Assembly: GCA_903865745.1 (NCBI GenBank)
Contig: CAIPKV010000068.1
Span: 1 to 64,000, forward strand
Direction: 5' to 3'
Length of the DNA stretch: 64,000 nucleotides
Origin: an uncultured Verrucomicrobia subdivision 3 bacterium
GTDB lineage: Bacteria; Verrucomicrobiota; Verrucomicrobiia; Limisphaerales; UBA11358
Positions 7,553 through 15,424 of this stretch are shown piece by piece. Made by a program: the position numbers and the translations under genes. The first letter of the stretch is position 1, and every line of letters begins with the position of its first letter. The notes beneath the pieces are model-generated. The model saw nothing but the letters and a program-made list of their open reading frames with translations, did no database searches and was not told where the DNA came from.

Positions 7553-8317
7553 TTGAAAACTCTCACCGCCTCCATTCTGTTTCAGATTTTCCTGGCTTTC
7601 GGTATCGCTGTGGTTGGCGGCGCATTGAGCGGGCTGCTGGCGCGGACGCACCGTCAGCTTTGCGCCTTCATCAGCCTTGGCGCTGGTACACTGTTGGGGG
7701 TGGCGCTATGCGGTATCGCGCCGGAATGTCTTGAGTCGCTGAGGATGTGGGAGTTTCTGCTGGCTGGCGCCTCCGGCTATTTTCTGTTCGCGCTGGTTTC
7801 GAAGTATGTGTACCACGTCTGTCCGGCCTGCGCGGCCAGCCATTTTGACGAAGCCACGACGCACCGGCTGGCCGAATTCGCTACTGCCATGATGTTCGCA
7901 CTGGCGATTCATTGCACCGTGGACGGCTTGGCGCTGGCTGCGGGTAATGAAGAGGCCACACCAGTGCGACTATCCATTATCTTTGCCATCTGCGTTCACA
8001 AATTACCTGAAGGGTTGGCGCTCGGTGCGCTGTTGATTGGCGGCGGTGTGGCGCGTTTGAAAATGCTCTGGCTGGTGGCGGCTGTGGAATCCACGACCAT
8101 TCTGGGCGGATTGATCGGCTGGCTTTTCCTGCACAGCGCCTCAGATTTCTGGCTAGCACTGGCCCTGGCAAACGCCGCTGGCGGATTTTTATATCTCGCG
8201 CTACATGCTGTCCTCGGGGAAATCCTAAAACATCACAAAGGTTTGGTCCTGGCGAATTTTGCCGCCGGGTTTGCGGCCATTGCTGGTCTCATTCTTTATT
8301 TTCATTTGAAAGCCTGA
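7547..8317 (+). CDS. ZIP-family metal transporter
   Basis: 256 residues, about eight transmembrane helices. TTG at 7547 or 7553 are the possible starts and no ATG is near. Diagnostic ZIP metal-site motifs are AIHCTVDGLALAAG (helix 4, His and Asp) and VHKLPEGLALGALLIGG (helix 5, H-x-x-P-E-G). ZIP proteins import zinc or other divalent metals across the inner membrane. The last residues end 6 nt before the Fur-family gene, so the two are co-transcribed. The palindrome over the start codon suggests that the regulator controls this operon. Confidence 0.88.
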   Translation: MQLKTLTASILFQIFLAFGIAVVGGALSGLLARTHRQLCAFISLGAGTLLGVALCGIAPECLESLRMWEFLLAGASGYFLFALVSKYVYHVCPACAASHFDEATTHRLAEFATAMMFALAIHCTVDGLALAAGNEEATPVRLSIIFAICVHKLPEGLALGALLIGGGVARLKMLWLVAAVESTTILGGLIGWLFLHSASDFWLALALANAAGGFLYLALHAVLGEILKHHKGLVLANFAAGFAAIAGLILYFHLKA

Positions 8318-8323
8318 ACGCTG

Positions 8324-8782
8324 ATGAAAAACTGCGTTCACAAGCACCACAAGAAAAAGCAGGAACTTGCCTCACTGACGGGTCGCTTGCGACGCGAAGC
8401 GCGCAAAATCACCAGCCCGCGCGCCGCGATTCTGGAGATTTTACGCCATCATCCGCATCCGCTGACCATCAAGGAGATTTTTGCCGAGCTCCCTAAAGGT
8501 GGCTGCGATCTTGCCACGATTTACCGAGCGATGCAGATGCTCGAAAAACTAGGCATGGTGAAGCGCTTTGATTTCGGCGATGGCGCGGCGCGGTTTGAAC
8601 TCGTCGGGGAAGGAGAAGACGGCCACCATCATCATCTCATTTGCACCCGCTGTGCTGGCGTGGTGGAGATTGACGAATGTTTTCCCGAAGAGATCGAGCG
8701 CCGGATAGCGAGCGTCAACGGATTTGCCGGTGTGACCCACCGGCTAGAGTTCTTTGGCGTCTGCCCCGGCTGCCAGAAATGA
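8324..8782 (+). CDS. Fur/Zur-family metalloregulator
   Basis: 152 residues. A basic N-terminal arm is followed by the winged helix (ITSPRAAILEILRHHPHPLT, LATIYRAMQMLEKLGMVKR) and a dimerisation/metal domain with GHHHHLICTRC and CPGCQK, the two CxxC pairs of the structural zinc site. The His cluster before CTRC is the sensory-site region. Linkage to a ZIP importer and to folE2, C-minus L33 and a C-minus DksA-like gene favours Zur over Fur, while the TTGCAA-N5-TTGCAA operator resembles a Nur box. The metal is not proven. Confidence 0.88.
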   Translation: MKNCVHKHHKKKQELASLTGRLRREARKITSPRAAILEILRHHPHPLTIKEIFAELPKGGCDLATIYRAMQMLEKLGMVKRFDFGDGAARFELVGEGEDGHHHHLICTRCAGVVEIDECFPEEIERRIASVNGFAGVTHRLEFFGVCPGCQK

Positions 8783-8785
8783 AAA

Positions 8786-8807
8786 CGGCGGCGATTGCTC
8801 GCCGCCG
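8786..8807. terminator. Convergent hairpin after the Fur-family gene
   Basis: CGGCGGCGA (8786-8794) and TCGCCGCCG (8799-8807) with a TTGC loop lie 3 nt after the regulator stop and 5 nt before the end of the opposing small gene. There is no T run, so termination would be weak. Confidence 0.5.
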
Positions 8808-8811
8808 ACAT

Positions 8812-8976
8812 TCAGGCTGTTTCCTCGGCCATCCAATCGCCGAGTTGTAAATACTCCCTGATTTTTCTCCGCTCGTGGCGGTTCTTTAATGATTTTTTAG
8901 TATGATGTTCGGTTTTGCGGAACGGATGTTTCGGATTGCGAATGACTTCGCCCATTACTTCGATGGTTTTCATCAT
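8812..8976 (-). CDS. Small basic hypothetical protein
   Basis: 54 residues starting MMKTIEVMGEVIRNPKHPFR and continuing with a Lys/Arg/His-rich stretch (KKSLKNRHERRKIREYL) and an acidic end (GDWMAEETA). AAAGG about 8 nt before the start is a ribosome binding site. The charge suggests an RNA- or ribosome-binding protein, but it is not L31, L36 or bTHX as I know them, so no function is assigned. It faces the Fur-family gene tail to tail. Confidence 0.6.
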   Translation of the reverse strand: MMKTIEVMGEVIRNPKHPFRKTEHHTKKSLKNRHERRKIREYLQLGDWMAEETA

Positions 8977-9006
8977 AACTTTTACCTTTCGTTTCCTTTC
9001 ATCGGA

Positions 9007-9038
9007 CTGATAGCGTAAACAATGCCAACTGCTATCAG
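9007..9038. promoter_or_regulatory. Inverted repeat upstream of the small basic gene
   Basis: CTGATAGC (9007-9014) and GCTATCAG (9031-9038), perfect 8-bp arms spaced by 16 nt, about 31 nt upstream of the start of the 8812-8976 gene. It could be an operator or a leader hairpin. It does not resemble the TTGCAA palindrome at 7536. Confidence 0.45.
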
Positions 9039-9103
9039 CCCGAAAACTGCATATTATCTACAAATCTTCTGACGCCTGACCCCCGGCATCTGTTCAAATT
9101 TTT

Positions 9104-10003
9104 TCAGATAAAACAAAAAGCACCAGAACACCACTCGTTTTCCACACTTTTCGCCACCAGTTTAAGTTTTAAACTGGCAAACGCCCGCTCAACCTCATGA
9201 AACTCCACCGCCAAAATGCCGGCGAGCACCAAGGTGCCGCCCGCCTTCAACCGGTTTACAATTCGATGCTTTTCGGCAATTAGCAAGTTAGAAATTAAAT
9301 TTGCGCAGACCAAATCATATTGCCGCGCGGGTTTTAGAGGCAGCTTGGTAATGTCCCCGCGCGTCAGCTTGAGCTTGGTATCAACCCGGTTTTTCTTCGC
9401 GTTGTCGCGGGCGACCCGCACGGATTCCGGGTCAAAATCAAAAGCGTGAACCGGCTGATAACCCAACTTGGCGGCAGCGATTGCCAGGATTCCCGAGCCG
9501 GTCCCGATGTCTAGAAATGATTGTGGAGTCCCGACTTTTCGGCCGCGCACCAGTTCATTGAGACAAAAAGACGTGGTCGGGTGCTGCCCGGTGCCGAAGC
9601 TCAACCCGGGGTCGAGGATGACCACCGCTTGGTTTTTAAGCGGACGTTTTTTACTCCAGCTTGGTTTGACCAGCAGAGTTTTACCGATTTCCAGCGGATG
9701 AAAATGCCGTTTCCAGGATTCCGCCCAGTCCTCACGCTTCACTTTGTCGATTTCAATCTTCCCCGCACCAATGTTCAAGCCGCATGCCGCAATGTTTTTT
9801 AACCCGGCGGTAATCTCGGCGGTGATTTTCCTGCCATCAGGTTTTTCATCACGAAAAACACTGACCATGCTCACGCCGGTTTCCAGATTAAAATAGCCGG
9901 CGGCGGCAGCGTCAAGCAGCCCGCCGAGCATTTCAGTTACCGCGTCCTCGGCTTCGAGAGAAGTCGTGACCGAAATGCGCCAGAGCGGTTTGTTTTTCTT
10001 CAT
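9104..10003 (-). CDS. prmA: Ribosomal protein L11 methyltransferase
   Basis: 299 residues, the usual length. It is an S-adenosylmethionine-dependent enzyme that trimethylates lysines of bL11. The N-terminal substrate-recognition domain (residues 1-110) is followed by FGTGQHPTTSFCLNEL and the SAM motif FLDIGTGSGILAIAAAKLG, then VHAFDFDPESVRVARDNAKK and the catalytic loop DLVCANLISNLLI. It is first in a run of three minus-strand genes and ends 3 nt after the start of the phosphatase gene region. Confidence 0.9.
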   Translation of the reverse strand: MKKNKPLWRISVTTSLEAEDAVTEMLGGLLDAAAAGYFNLETGVSMVSVFRDEKPDGRKITAEITAGLKNIAACGLNIGAGKIEIDKVKREDWAESWKRHFHPLEIGKTLLVKPSWSKKRPLKNQAVVILDPGLSFGTGQHPTTSFCLNELVRGRKVGTPQSFLDIGTGSGILAIAAAKLGYQPVHAFDFDPESVRVARDNAKKNRVDTKLKLTRGDITKLPLKPARQYDLVCANLISNLLIAEKHRIVNRLKAGGTLVLAGILAVEFHEVERAFASLKLKLVAKSVENEWCSGAFCFI

Positions 10004-10006
10004 GTT

Positions 10007-10669
10007 CTAACCTACGAGATCGCGCCACGGTGTAAAATTAAGCAGCTCGATTTCCGCCAGATGCGGATGCAGCGCCACCTGCGTGATGCTGGCGTATTCC
10101 ACCTCGAACGAATTGGTCTTTGGCAGCGGCAAATCCAGCAGGATGGCGAGCGCCATGCGGATGACGCCGCCGTGACAGAACACCGCGACGTTTTGCCCGG
10201 GATGTTTCGCAATGATTTCGCGCAGGCAAGGCTCGATGCGGGCGCGAAACGTCTCGCCGTTTTCGCCGTTAGGCGAGCCGGGATGCACAATCTGCTCCAG
10301 CCATTCGTGAACGGGAAATTTAAATTTATCGCGCACATCACCCCAGTCCAGCCCGGTCCAATCGCCAAAATCTATCTCGCGCAAATCATGAAAAATCGTC
10401 TGCGCATGGCGGCCGGTCTTGAGCGTCGGCGCAAGCGTCTGCTGGACGCGCTTCATCGGGCTGGCGTAGACGGCGTCAATCGTCTTCACGCGCAGATAAT
10501 CCGCCAGCACTTTTGCCTGCCGCTTGCCGCGCGGCGAAAGATTCATGTCGATGCGCCCGCCGAAAACGCCCTGATAGCGCGCCTCGACCTCGCCGTGGCG
10601 GATGAGCAGCAGCCGCGTGGCGGGCGGTTGCAAATGTTTTTTGCGCGAAGCTTTCTTTTTAGTAGCCAT
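10007..10669 (-). CDS. Histidine phosphatase family protein (phosphoglycerate mutase-like)
   Basis: 220 residues. LLLIRHGEVEARYQG carries the RHG phospho-histidine motif. DLREIDFGDWTGLDW and VAVFCHGGVIRMAL provide the remaining catalytic residues (second His). The pattern is that of CobC/GpmB-like phosphatases, and the substrate is unknown. The gene lies between rph (6 nt upstream) and prmA (3 nt downstream), so the three are likely co-transcribed. Confidence 0.85.
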   Translation of the reverse strand: MATKKKASRKKHLQPPATRLLLIRHGEVEARYQGVFGGRIDMNLSPRGKRQAKVLADYLRVKTIDAVYASPMKRVQQTLAPTLKTGRHAQTIFHDLREIDFGDWTGLDWGDVRDKFKFPVHEWLEQIVHPGSPNGENGETFRARIEPCLREIIAKHPGQNVAVFCHGGVIRMALAILLDLPLPKTNSFEVEYASITQVALHPHLAEIELLNFTPWRDLVG

Positions 10670-10675
10670 CGACGT

Positions 10676-11416
10676 TTAACCTTGAGCAATCGCAGTTTGT
10701 TGGGCGGCCAGCAGATCTTTAATGCCCAGCTTGCCGAGCGCGAGCAAATCCGCCAGTTGCGTATCGGTAAAAGTGGCTTCCTCGCCGGAGCCTTGCAGCT
10801 CGATAAATTCCCCGCGCGAATTCATCACGAGATTCATATCCACACTCGCGGCCACGTCCTCGGTGTAACACAAATCCAGCAGGGGCGCGCCGTTCACGAT
10901 GCCGACACTCACAGCGGCGACGCCGGACAGAATGGGGCTGGTGGTAATTTTCTTTTCGGCAATCAACTTGTTTACGGCCAATGACAGCGCGACGAAGGTG
11001 CCGGTGATGGCTGCCGTGCGCGTGCCGCCGTCTGCCTGCAACACATCGCAATCCACGCAGATGGTGCGCGCGCCGATTTTTTCCAGGTCAATCGCCGCGC
11101 GGATGGAACGGCCGATGAGCCGTTGGATTTCCGAAGAGCGCCCGTCGAGTTTGCCCTTCGAAATATCGCGCGGTTTGCGCGTCAGAGTGGAGTAGGGGAG
11201 CATCGAATATTCGGCGGTGATCCAGCCGCCTTCGACCTTTTGTTCCTTCATCCAGCGCGGCACCGATTCCTCGATGGTCACGCCGCAAATGACGCGGGTG
11301 TTGCCCCATTCGATGAGCGTGGAGCCGGCGGCGTACGGCGCAATGTGGTTTTGGAAACGGAGCGGGCGGATTTGATGGGCGGCGCGGCCGTCGGCGCGGA
11401 TAGGTTCAGAAGACAT
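10676..11416 (-). CDS. rph: Ribonuclease PH
   Basis: 246 residues, the typical length. It is a phosphorolytic 3'-5' exoribonuclease that trims tRNA precursors. Signatures are GSTLIEWGNTRVICGVTIEE, WITAEYSMLPYSTLTRKPRD, the phosphate-binding GRSSEIQRLIGRSIRAAIDL and DVLQADGGTRTAAITGTFVA. First gene of the rph-phosphatase-prmA unit. Confidence 0.95.
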   Translation of the reverse strand: MSSEPIRADGRAAHQIRPLRFQNHIAPYAAGSTLIEWGNTRVICGVTIEESVPRWMKEQKVEGGWITAEYSMLPYSTLTRKPRDISKGKLDGRSSEIQRLIGRSIRAAIDLEKIGARTICVDCDVLQADGGTRTAAITGTFVALSLAVNKLIAEKKITTSPILSGVAAVSVGIVNGAPLLDLCYTEDVAASVDMNLVMNSRGEFIELQGSGEEATFTDTQLADLLALGKLGIKDLLAAQQTAIAQG

Positions 11417-11461
11417 ACGCGCGCAGTTTAGGTAAAACTAATTTGAATCGCAAACCGCGAA

Positions 11462-12397
11462 TCATTTTTTTCCAACTTCAATGCCTGCGAACAGATTTTC
11501 CAAGGTATTGATGCCCGGCTCAGCTTTTACATTGAGCATCTGACGCAGAAAATCTGCGCCTTCGTCAATGCTGCGAATAGATTTGGGCAGCAGCGCGCCA
11601 GCCGCGTTCGCGTGACCGCCGCCCTGGAATTTTTCCGCGATTTTGCGCGCCTCCCCGTTGCGGCTGCGGAAGCTGGCGAAGATAACATTCTGCCGGCGGA
11701 ATAACGTCACGAGCACCGTGTACTTCGTCGCGCCGCGCTCCAGCAATTGGTGCACGATGGAGTTAGTGTTGCCGACGATATTGTCCACGAAGCCGACTGT
11801 CGGCGAGATTTCCGAGATATTCCGTTTGCTCCATTCGTAACCGATGGGATCTTCCACGCGCCGTTTCACCGCCATCACTTCGAGGAGCGGATGGTCCAGC
11901 AACTTTTCCAAATCGCCATTGATGAGGCTGTGCAAATTCCAGAACTGATAAATCTTCACCAGACCCGCGTAATCACCGGCCACGGCAAAATCCGGGTCCT
12001 GCTCCAGAAATAAATCCGCGACATTGCTCAGGTGCACGAGGCGGTCGAGCGTGGGCGTGGCGAGGCCATGCTTCTGACACAATTCGTAAGCCAGCAGACC
12101 GGCGGATTTAGTGATGTCGTGGTGCAGGTGCGCTTTTTTGGCGGCAACCTCGGTGACATGATGATCCACCACGAGCCAGTCTTGCTTGTCCATGCGCGAC
12201 TCGAAGGTGAAATCCGTCACCCACGCCGAATTTTCGCGCAGGTCGCGTTGTTTCCAGAAATTATAATGATACGCCTGGAGCGGCACTGTCTCGCCGTAGA
12301 GCTGTTTGGCGAGGCGCTGGAGGAGGAGGCCGGCGACGAAGCCGTCCAGGTCGCTTTCGTGGGTAATAATGACTTCCGGCTTGGGCAACGTCAACAT
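11462..12397 (-). CDS. DHH-family phosphoesterase
   Basis: 311 residues from ATG 12397. Longer readings upstream run into a palindromic repeat and are not believed. Motifs: IITHESDLDGFVAGLLLQRL (motif I), DWLVVDHHVTEVAAKKAHLH (DHH), LSNVADLFLEQDPDF and the DHHA1 motif EKFQGGGHANAAGALL. The superfamily includes nanoRNases (NrnA), RecJ and c-di-AMP phosphodiesterases. This short DHH-DHHA1 form resembles NrnA-like enzymes but the substrate is not fixed. A MITE-like element and the 21-bp array A lie just upstream. Confidence 0.85.
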   Translation of the reverse strand: MLTLPKPEVIITHESDLDGFVAGLLLQRLAKQLYGETVPLQAYHYNFWKQRDLRENSAWVTDFTFESRMDKQDWLVVDHHVTEVAAKKAHLHHDITKSAGLLAYELCQKHGLATPTLDRLVHLSNVADLFLEQDPDFAVAGDYAGLVKIYQFWNLHSLINGDLEKLLDHPLLEVMAVKRRVEDPIGYEWSKRNISEISPTVGFVDNIVGNTNSIVHQLLERGATKYTVLVTLFRRQNVIFASFRSRNGEARKIAEKFQGGGHANAAGALLPKSIRSIDEGADFLRQMLNVKAEPGINTLENLFAGIEVGKK

Positions 12398-12485
12398 GGC
12401 GAGACTGTAAATCACGCCGACGCGGGTGGCGAGCCGGTAATTGGCGGAGTGCGGGGGGATAGCGGGTTGCGCTTTCTGATGGTCG

Positions 12486-12625
12486 GGACGGTGCGCTGCG
12501 CCGTCCCCGCCCGTCAGCGTAGCGAGGGCGGAACGGATGTGGTTGCACCGGCGAATGGTTATACTGCGTTCGGGGAGGCCTCGCCTGACGCTACGCTCGG
12601 CGAGGCGGACGGCGCAGCGCGCCAT
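12486..12625. repeat. MITE-like palindromic element
   Basis: The arms GGTGCGCTGCGCCGTCC (about 12492-12508) and GGACGGCGCAGCGCGCC (12607-12623) are inverted copies, with a second inner pair (GTCAGCGTAGCGAGG / CCTGACGCTACGCTCGG). There is no coding potential of its own. It separates the DHH gene start from array A. Such GC-rich nested palindromes are typical REP/MITE elements. Confidence 0.65.
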
Positions 12626-12686
12626 CTCTACCCGGGGCGAAAACGCACCGCCGAAGGCTTTTTCGGTGTTTCCGGGAGCTTTTTCC

Positions 12687-12980
12687 ATGCTGGAAAATCA
12701 TTTTATGGCGCTGAAAAATGATTCCGTGGCGTTGGAAAATGTTTTTTTGGCGCTAAAAAATCAAAAAATCGTGCCGTCGGCCTCCCCGATGGTGCCATCG
12801 GCGGTAAGAATGGCGTCGTCGTGGGTCTCGACGGCGTCGTCGGACGAGAGAATGGCGCTGTCGGATGAGCCGACGGCGTTGAAAAGTGTGCCGACGGTGC
12901 CGTCGGGGGTGCCGATGACGTTAAAAAAAGTGCCGACGGCGTCATCCGGACTGCTGACAGTGTCCAAAAATCATCCGATG
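12687..12980. repeat. 21-bp tandem array A (14 units)
   Basis: Fourteen consecutive units of exactly 21 bp. Units begin GCG/GTG-YY, end mostly in ATG or ACG, and the middle differs between a TCGG-rich and an AAAAAT-rich subtype (units 1-4 and 10, 12, 14). The unit junction reads ATGGCG or ACGGCG. There are no stops in several frames on either strand, so it reads as peptide heptads, but there is no start with a ribosome binding site. It lies about 290 bp upstream of the DHH gene (minus) and about 120 bp upstream of the plus-strand gene at 13103. Confidence 0.9.
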
Positions 12981-13102
12981 GCGCGGTTTTGAGCCTCGTT
13001 CGCGCGCTGGCGGCTGTGGAAAGCGAGTTTTTGGGGGATTTGGACGCGTTTACGAATCTCTGGCCTTGATTTTAGGGTGCCGGTCGCCCAGCTTTCAGCA
13101 TT

Positions 13103-13294
13103 ATGTTACCCGTTACCATCGCTTCCTTTGGCGTAATGTTCTTCTTGATCTACATCGGTTGCATCCTGGGCATCATCATTTACCTCTTGCGGTTGATGGG
13201 CCGGTTCGTGAGTTCGCACGAGCGGATTGCTAAATCGCTCGAAACCATTGCGAAGAAGCTGCCCGAAGATACCAAGCCGCCCGTTATTCCCTGA
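13103..13294 (+). CDS. Small single-pass membrane protein
   Basis: 63 residues. One long hydrophobic helix (ASFGVMFFLIYIGCILGIII, extended by YLLRLMG) is followed by a charged amphipathic stretch (SSHERIAKSLETIAKKLPED) and a Pro end. It resembles the small DUF-type membrane proteins seen beside housekeeping genes, and no function can be given. The HerA-like ATPase gene starts 72 nt downstream on the same strand. Confidence 0.6.
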   Translation: MLPVTIASFGVMFFLIYIGCILGIIIYLLRLMGRFVSSHERIAKSLETIAKKLPEDTKPPVIP

Positions 13295-13366
13295 GCTGCG
13301 GCGCGCTTGCCGCCACGCTCTCCACTCGGCATAATTCCCGCAACAATTTGTCGCCGACACATATTC

Positions 13367-15316
13367 ATGCCCAACTCTGCCGCCACCACCACCGCTGACC
13401 CGCTCGCGCGGCTCATTCAGAAGCCCCAATTTGTCGGCTGGCTCGGCGCGGCGGATTTTACGCGCGCGCTCGTCCTCACCAGCGATGTCTGGAAAGCCCA
13501 GGCCCACGGCGTCCCCCATAATTGTTTTCTGCTCGCGGCGACCACGGGTGCGACTTTGGAGGAAGTTTTGTTGCTGCGCGTGACCGGTTCCGCCGAGCCG
13601 CCCACGGATGCGGAACTGCTCACTAAACTGGATAAACTTAAAAGCCGCGCGCCCGCTTCCGGCGGTGATTTGACGGTGGAAGAATTTCAATTTGGTCTCC
13701 TGCAATGCCGCGTGCTCGGCACGTTTTATTTGATGGCGGGCCAATTGCGCCTCGGCAGCGATGTGGAGAACTTCGCGCAAGCCGCCGGCCTCGCGGTGTA
13801 TCGTCCGGATGGCGCGGCGCTGGAGGCGATTGTTAATTATCTCAGTCCGGCGCGCCTCGCCGCCGCCGCGGAAGAAGCGCGGCGCCTGGGTTTGCAGGGC
13901 GACCTGCCGCATTTTCCCATCGGCACCGTGCGTTACGCTTCCACCGAGCGGCTGCATCGCGGCGGGCAGGCGGCCCGGGCGGTGTTCAATTTGAACGCCG
14001 TCGATTTTCTCGCGCGCCGCACCGCCGTCTTTGGCATGACGCGCACGGGCAAGTCCAACACGGTCAAAAAACTCGTGTCGGTGGTGCAGCACACCGGTAC
14101 CGACTTCAAGCTGAAGATTGGCCAGATCATTTACGACTTGAACGGCGAATACGCCAACGCCAACCAGCAGGATAAAGGTTCGCTCGCGGAAGTTTTTCCG
14201 GGCGACACGGTGCGTTATCGCATGATGCCGACGCCGGGGTTCGAGCTGATTCTTAATAATTTCTTCGTCCAAATCTCCGAGGGTCACAGCACGTTGCGCG
14301 GGCTGCTGGAGGCGGGCAAGGTGCCGCGCTCGGCGGACCTGGAGGCTTTCCTCAGCATGGATTTTATCGCACCGAACCGGGAGGATTGCAGCAACGACTA
14401 CGAATTCCAGCGGCAGACGGCTATGTATCAGCTCAAGCTGGCCGCGTATCAGGCGATGCTGGCGCGTGCAGGCTACGAATTGCCGCCGGGCTTTAAGATT
14501 ACGTTCGAGGTCAACGCCGCCATTCGTAATAAAGTGAATCCGGCGGTGAATCCGGCCGATGGTCTGACCGCGACGCAGGCGTATGAATGGTTCAATCTCG
14601 TGCGCCAGATTCAGGATGAACTGATCACGGTCAAGGGCGGTTCGTGGATCGAGCCGGATACGAATGTGCTCATCAATCTGCTGCTCCAGAAGAATGATCA
14701 GGGCGGCTACATTCCCGGCTACCGCCTGTTGCAGCCGTACAAGGACTATCATGCGCCCAACCGCAGCACGGATGTGTGCGACGAGATTTACAATCATCTG
14801 GTGAACGGTAAGATTGTGATTCTAGATTTGTCCGTGGGCGATCCCGTGCAGCGCGAGCGTTTGAGCAAGCGGATTGCGCGGCACATATTGACTAGCTCCA
14901 TGGCCACGTTCAACGCGGGCCAACATCCCCCGCACGTCGTCGTGTATGTGGAGGAGGCGCATAATCTCATCGGCCGCACGGAGGCGCTCTCGGAAATCTG
15001 GCCGACCATCGCGAAGGAAGGCGCCAAGGCGCGCATCGCGATTGTTTACGCCACGCAGGAGGTTTCCAGCATCCATCCGAACATCCTCGCGAACACAGAA
15101 AACATCCTCGTCTCGCATCTCAACAATCAAAACGAGATCAGCGAGCTGGCGAAGTATTACGACTTCGGCGATTTTGCGGATTCGCTCATTCGCGCGCAGG
15201 ACGTCGGGTTTGCGCGGGTGAAGACGTTGTCCAATCCGTTCGTCATTCCGGTGCAGATTGATAAGTTTGACCCGGAAAAAGAGCGGCAGCGCGGTGCAGG
15301 CGGCCCGGGACACTAA
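13367..15316 (+). CDS. HerA-like (DUF87) ATPase
   Basis: 649 residues from ATG 13367; an earlier TTG at 13307 adds non-conserved residues. Residues about 220-245 hold Walker A (AVFGMTRTGKSNTVKKL), residues near 530 Walker B (HVVVYVEEAHNLIG), followed by the sensor YATQEVSSIHPNILANTENI. The HerA/FtsK superfamily comprises hexameric DNA translocases. In archaea HerA works with NurA in end resection, and in bacteria it also occurs in defence systems with SIR2 or DUF4297 partners. No nuclease partner is seen here. The N-terminal 200 residues are the expected HAS-barrel-type region. Confidence 0.85.
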   Translation: MPNSAATTTADPLARLIQKPQFVGWLGAADFTRALVLTSDVWKAQAHGVPHNCFLLAATTGATLEEVLLLRVTGSAEPPTDAELLTKLDKLKSRAPASGGDLTVEEFQFGLLQCRVLGTFYLMAGQLRLGSDVENFAQAAGLAVYRPDGAALEAIVNYLSPARLAAAAEEARRLGLQGDLPHFPIGTVRYASTERLHRGGQAARAVFNLNAVDFLARRTAVFGMTRTGKSNTVKKLVSVVQHTGTDFKLKIGQIIYDLNGEYANANQQDKGSLAEVFPGDTVRYRMMPTPGFELILNNFFVQISEGHSTLRGLLEAGKVPRSADLEAFLSMDFIAPNREDCSNDYEFQRQTAMYQLKLAAYQAMLARAGYELPPGFKITFEVNAAIRNKVNPAVNPADGLTATQAYEWFNLVRQIQDELITVKGGSWIEPDTNVLINLLLQKNDQGGYIPGYRLLQPYKDYHAPNRSTDVCDEIYNHLVNGKIVILDLSVGDPVQRERLSKRIARHILTSSMATFNAGQHPPHVVVYVEEAHNLIGRTEALSEIWPTIAKEGAKARIAIVYATQEVSSIHPNILANTENILVSHLNNQNEISELAKYYDFGDFADSLIRAQDVGFARVKTLSNPFVIPVQIDKFDPEKERQRGAGGPGH

Positions 15317-15424
15317 CCTTTTCGCCAAAATTTAACTTTGAAATCAGGCGCTCTCGCCGCCACAATCTCCATTCGCTTTGGGTTCTGAATTCAGCAGGTT
15401 GAATTCTGTAATCCGCACTTATAC

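Noticed and set aside
12687-12992. Heptad-repeat protein ORFs on both strands of array A (and similar at 20760-21074, 34359-34847, 55351-55907)
   Set aside because: A 21-bp unit is 7 codons, so any array without stops reads as heptads in several frames. No start with a ribosome binding site, mutually exclusive frames, and differing unit sequences argue for DNA repeats, not proteins.
13106-14797. Long minus-strand frame opposite the HerA-like gene
   Set aside because: Antisense shadow with no recognisable domain; the plus strand has clear Walker motifs.
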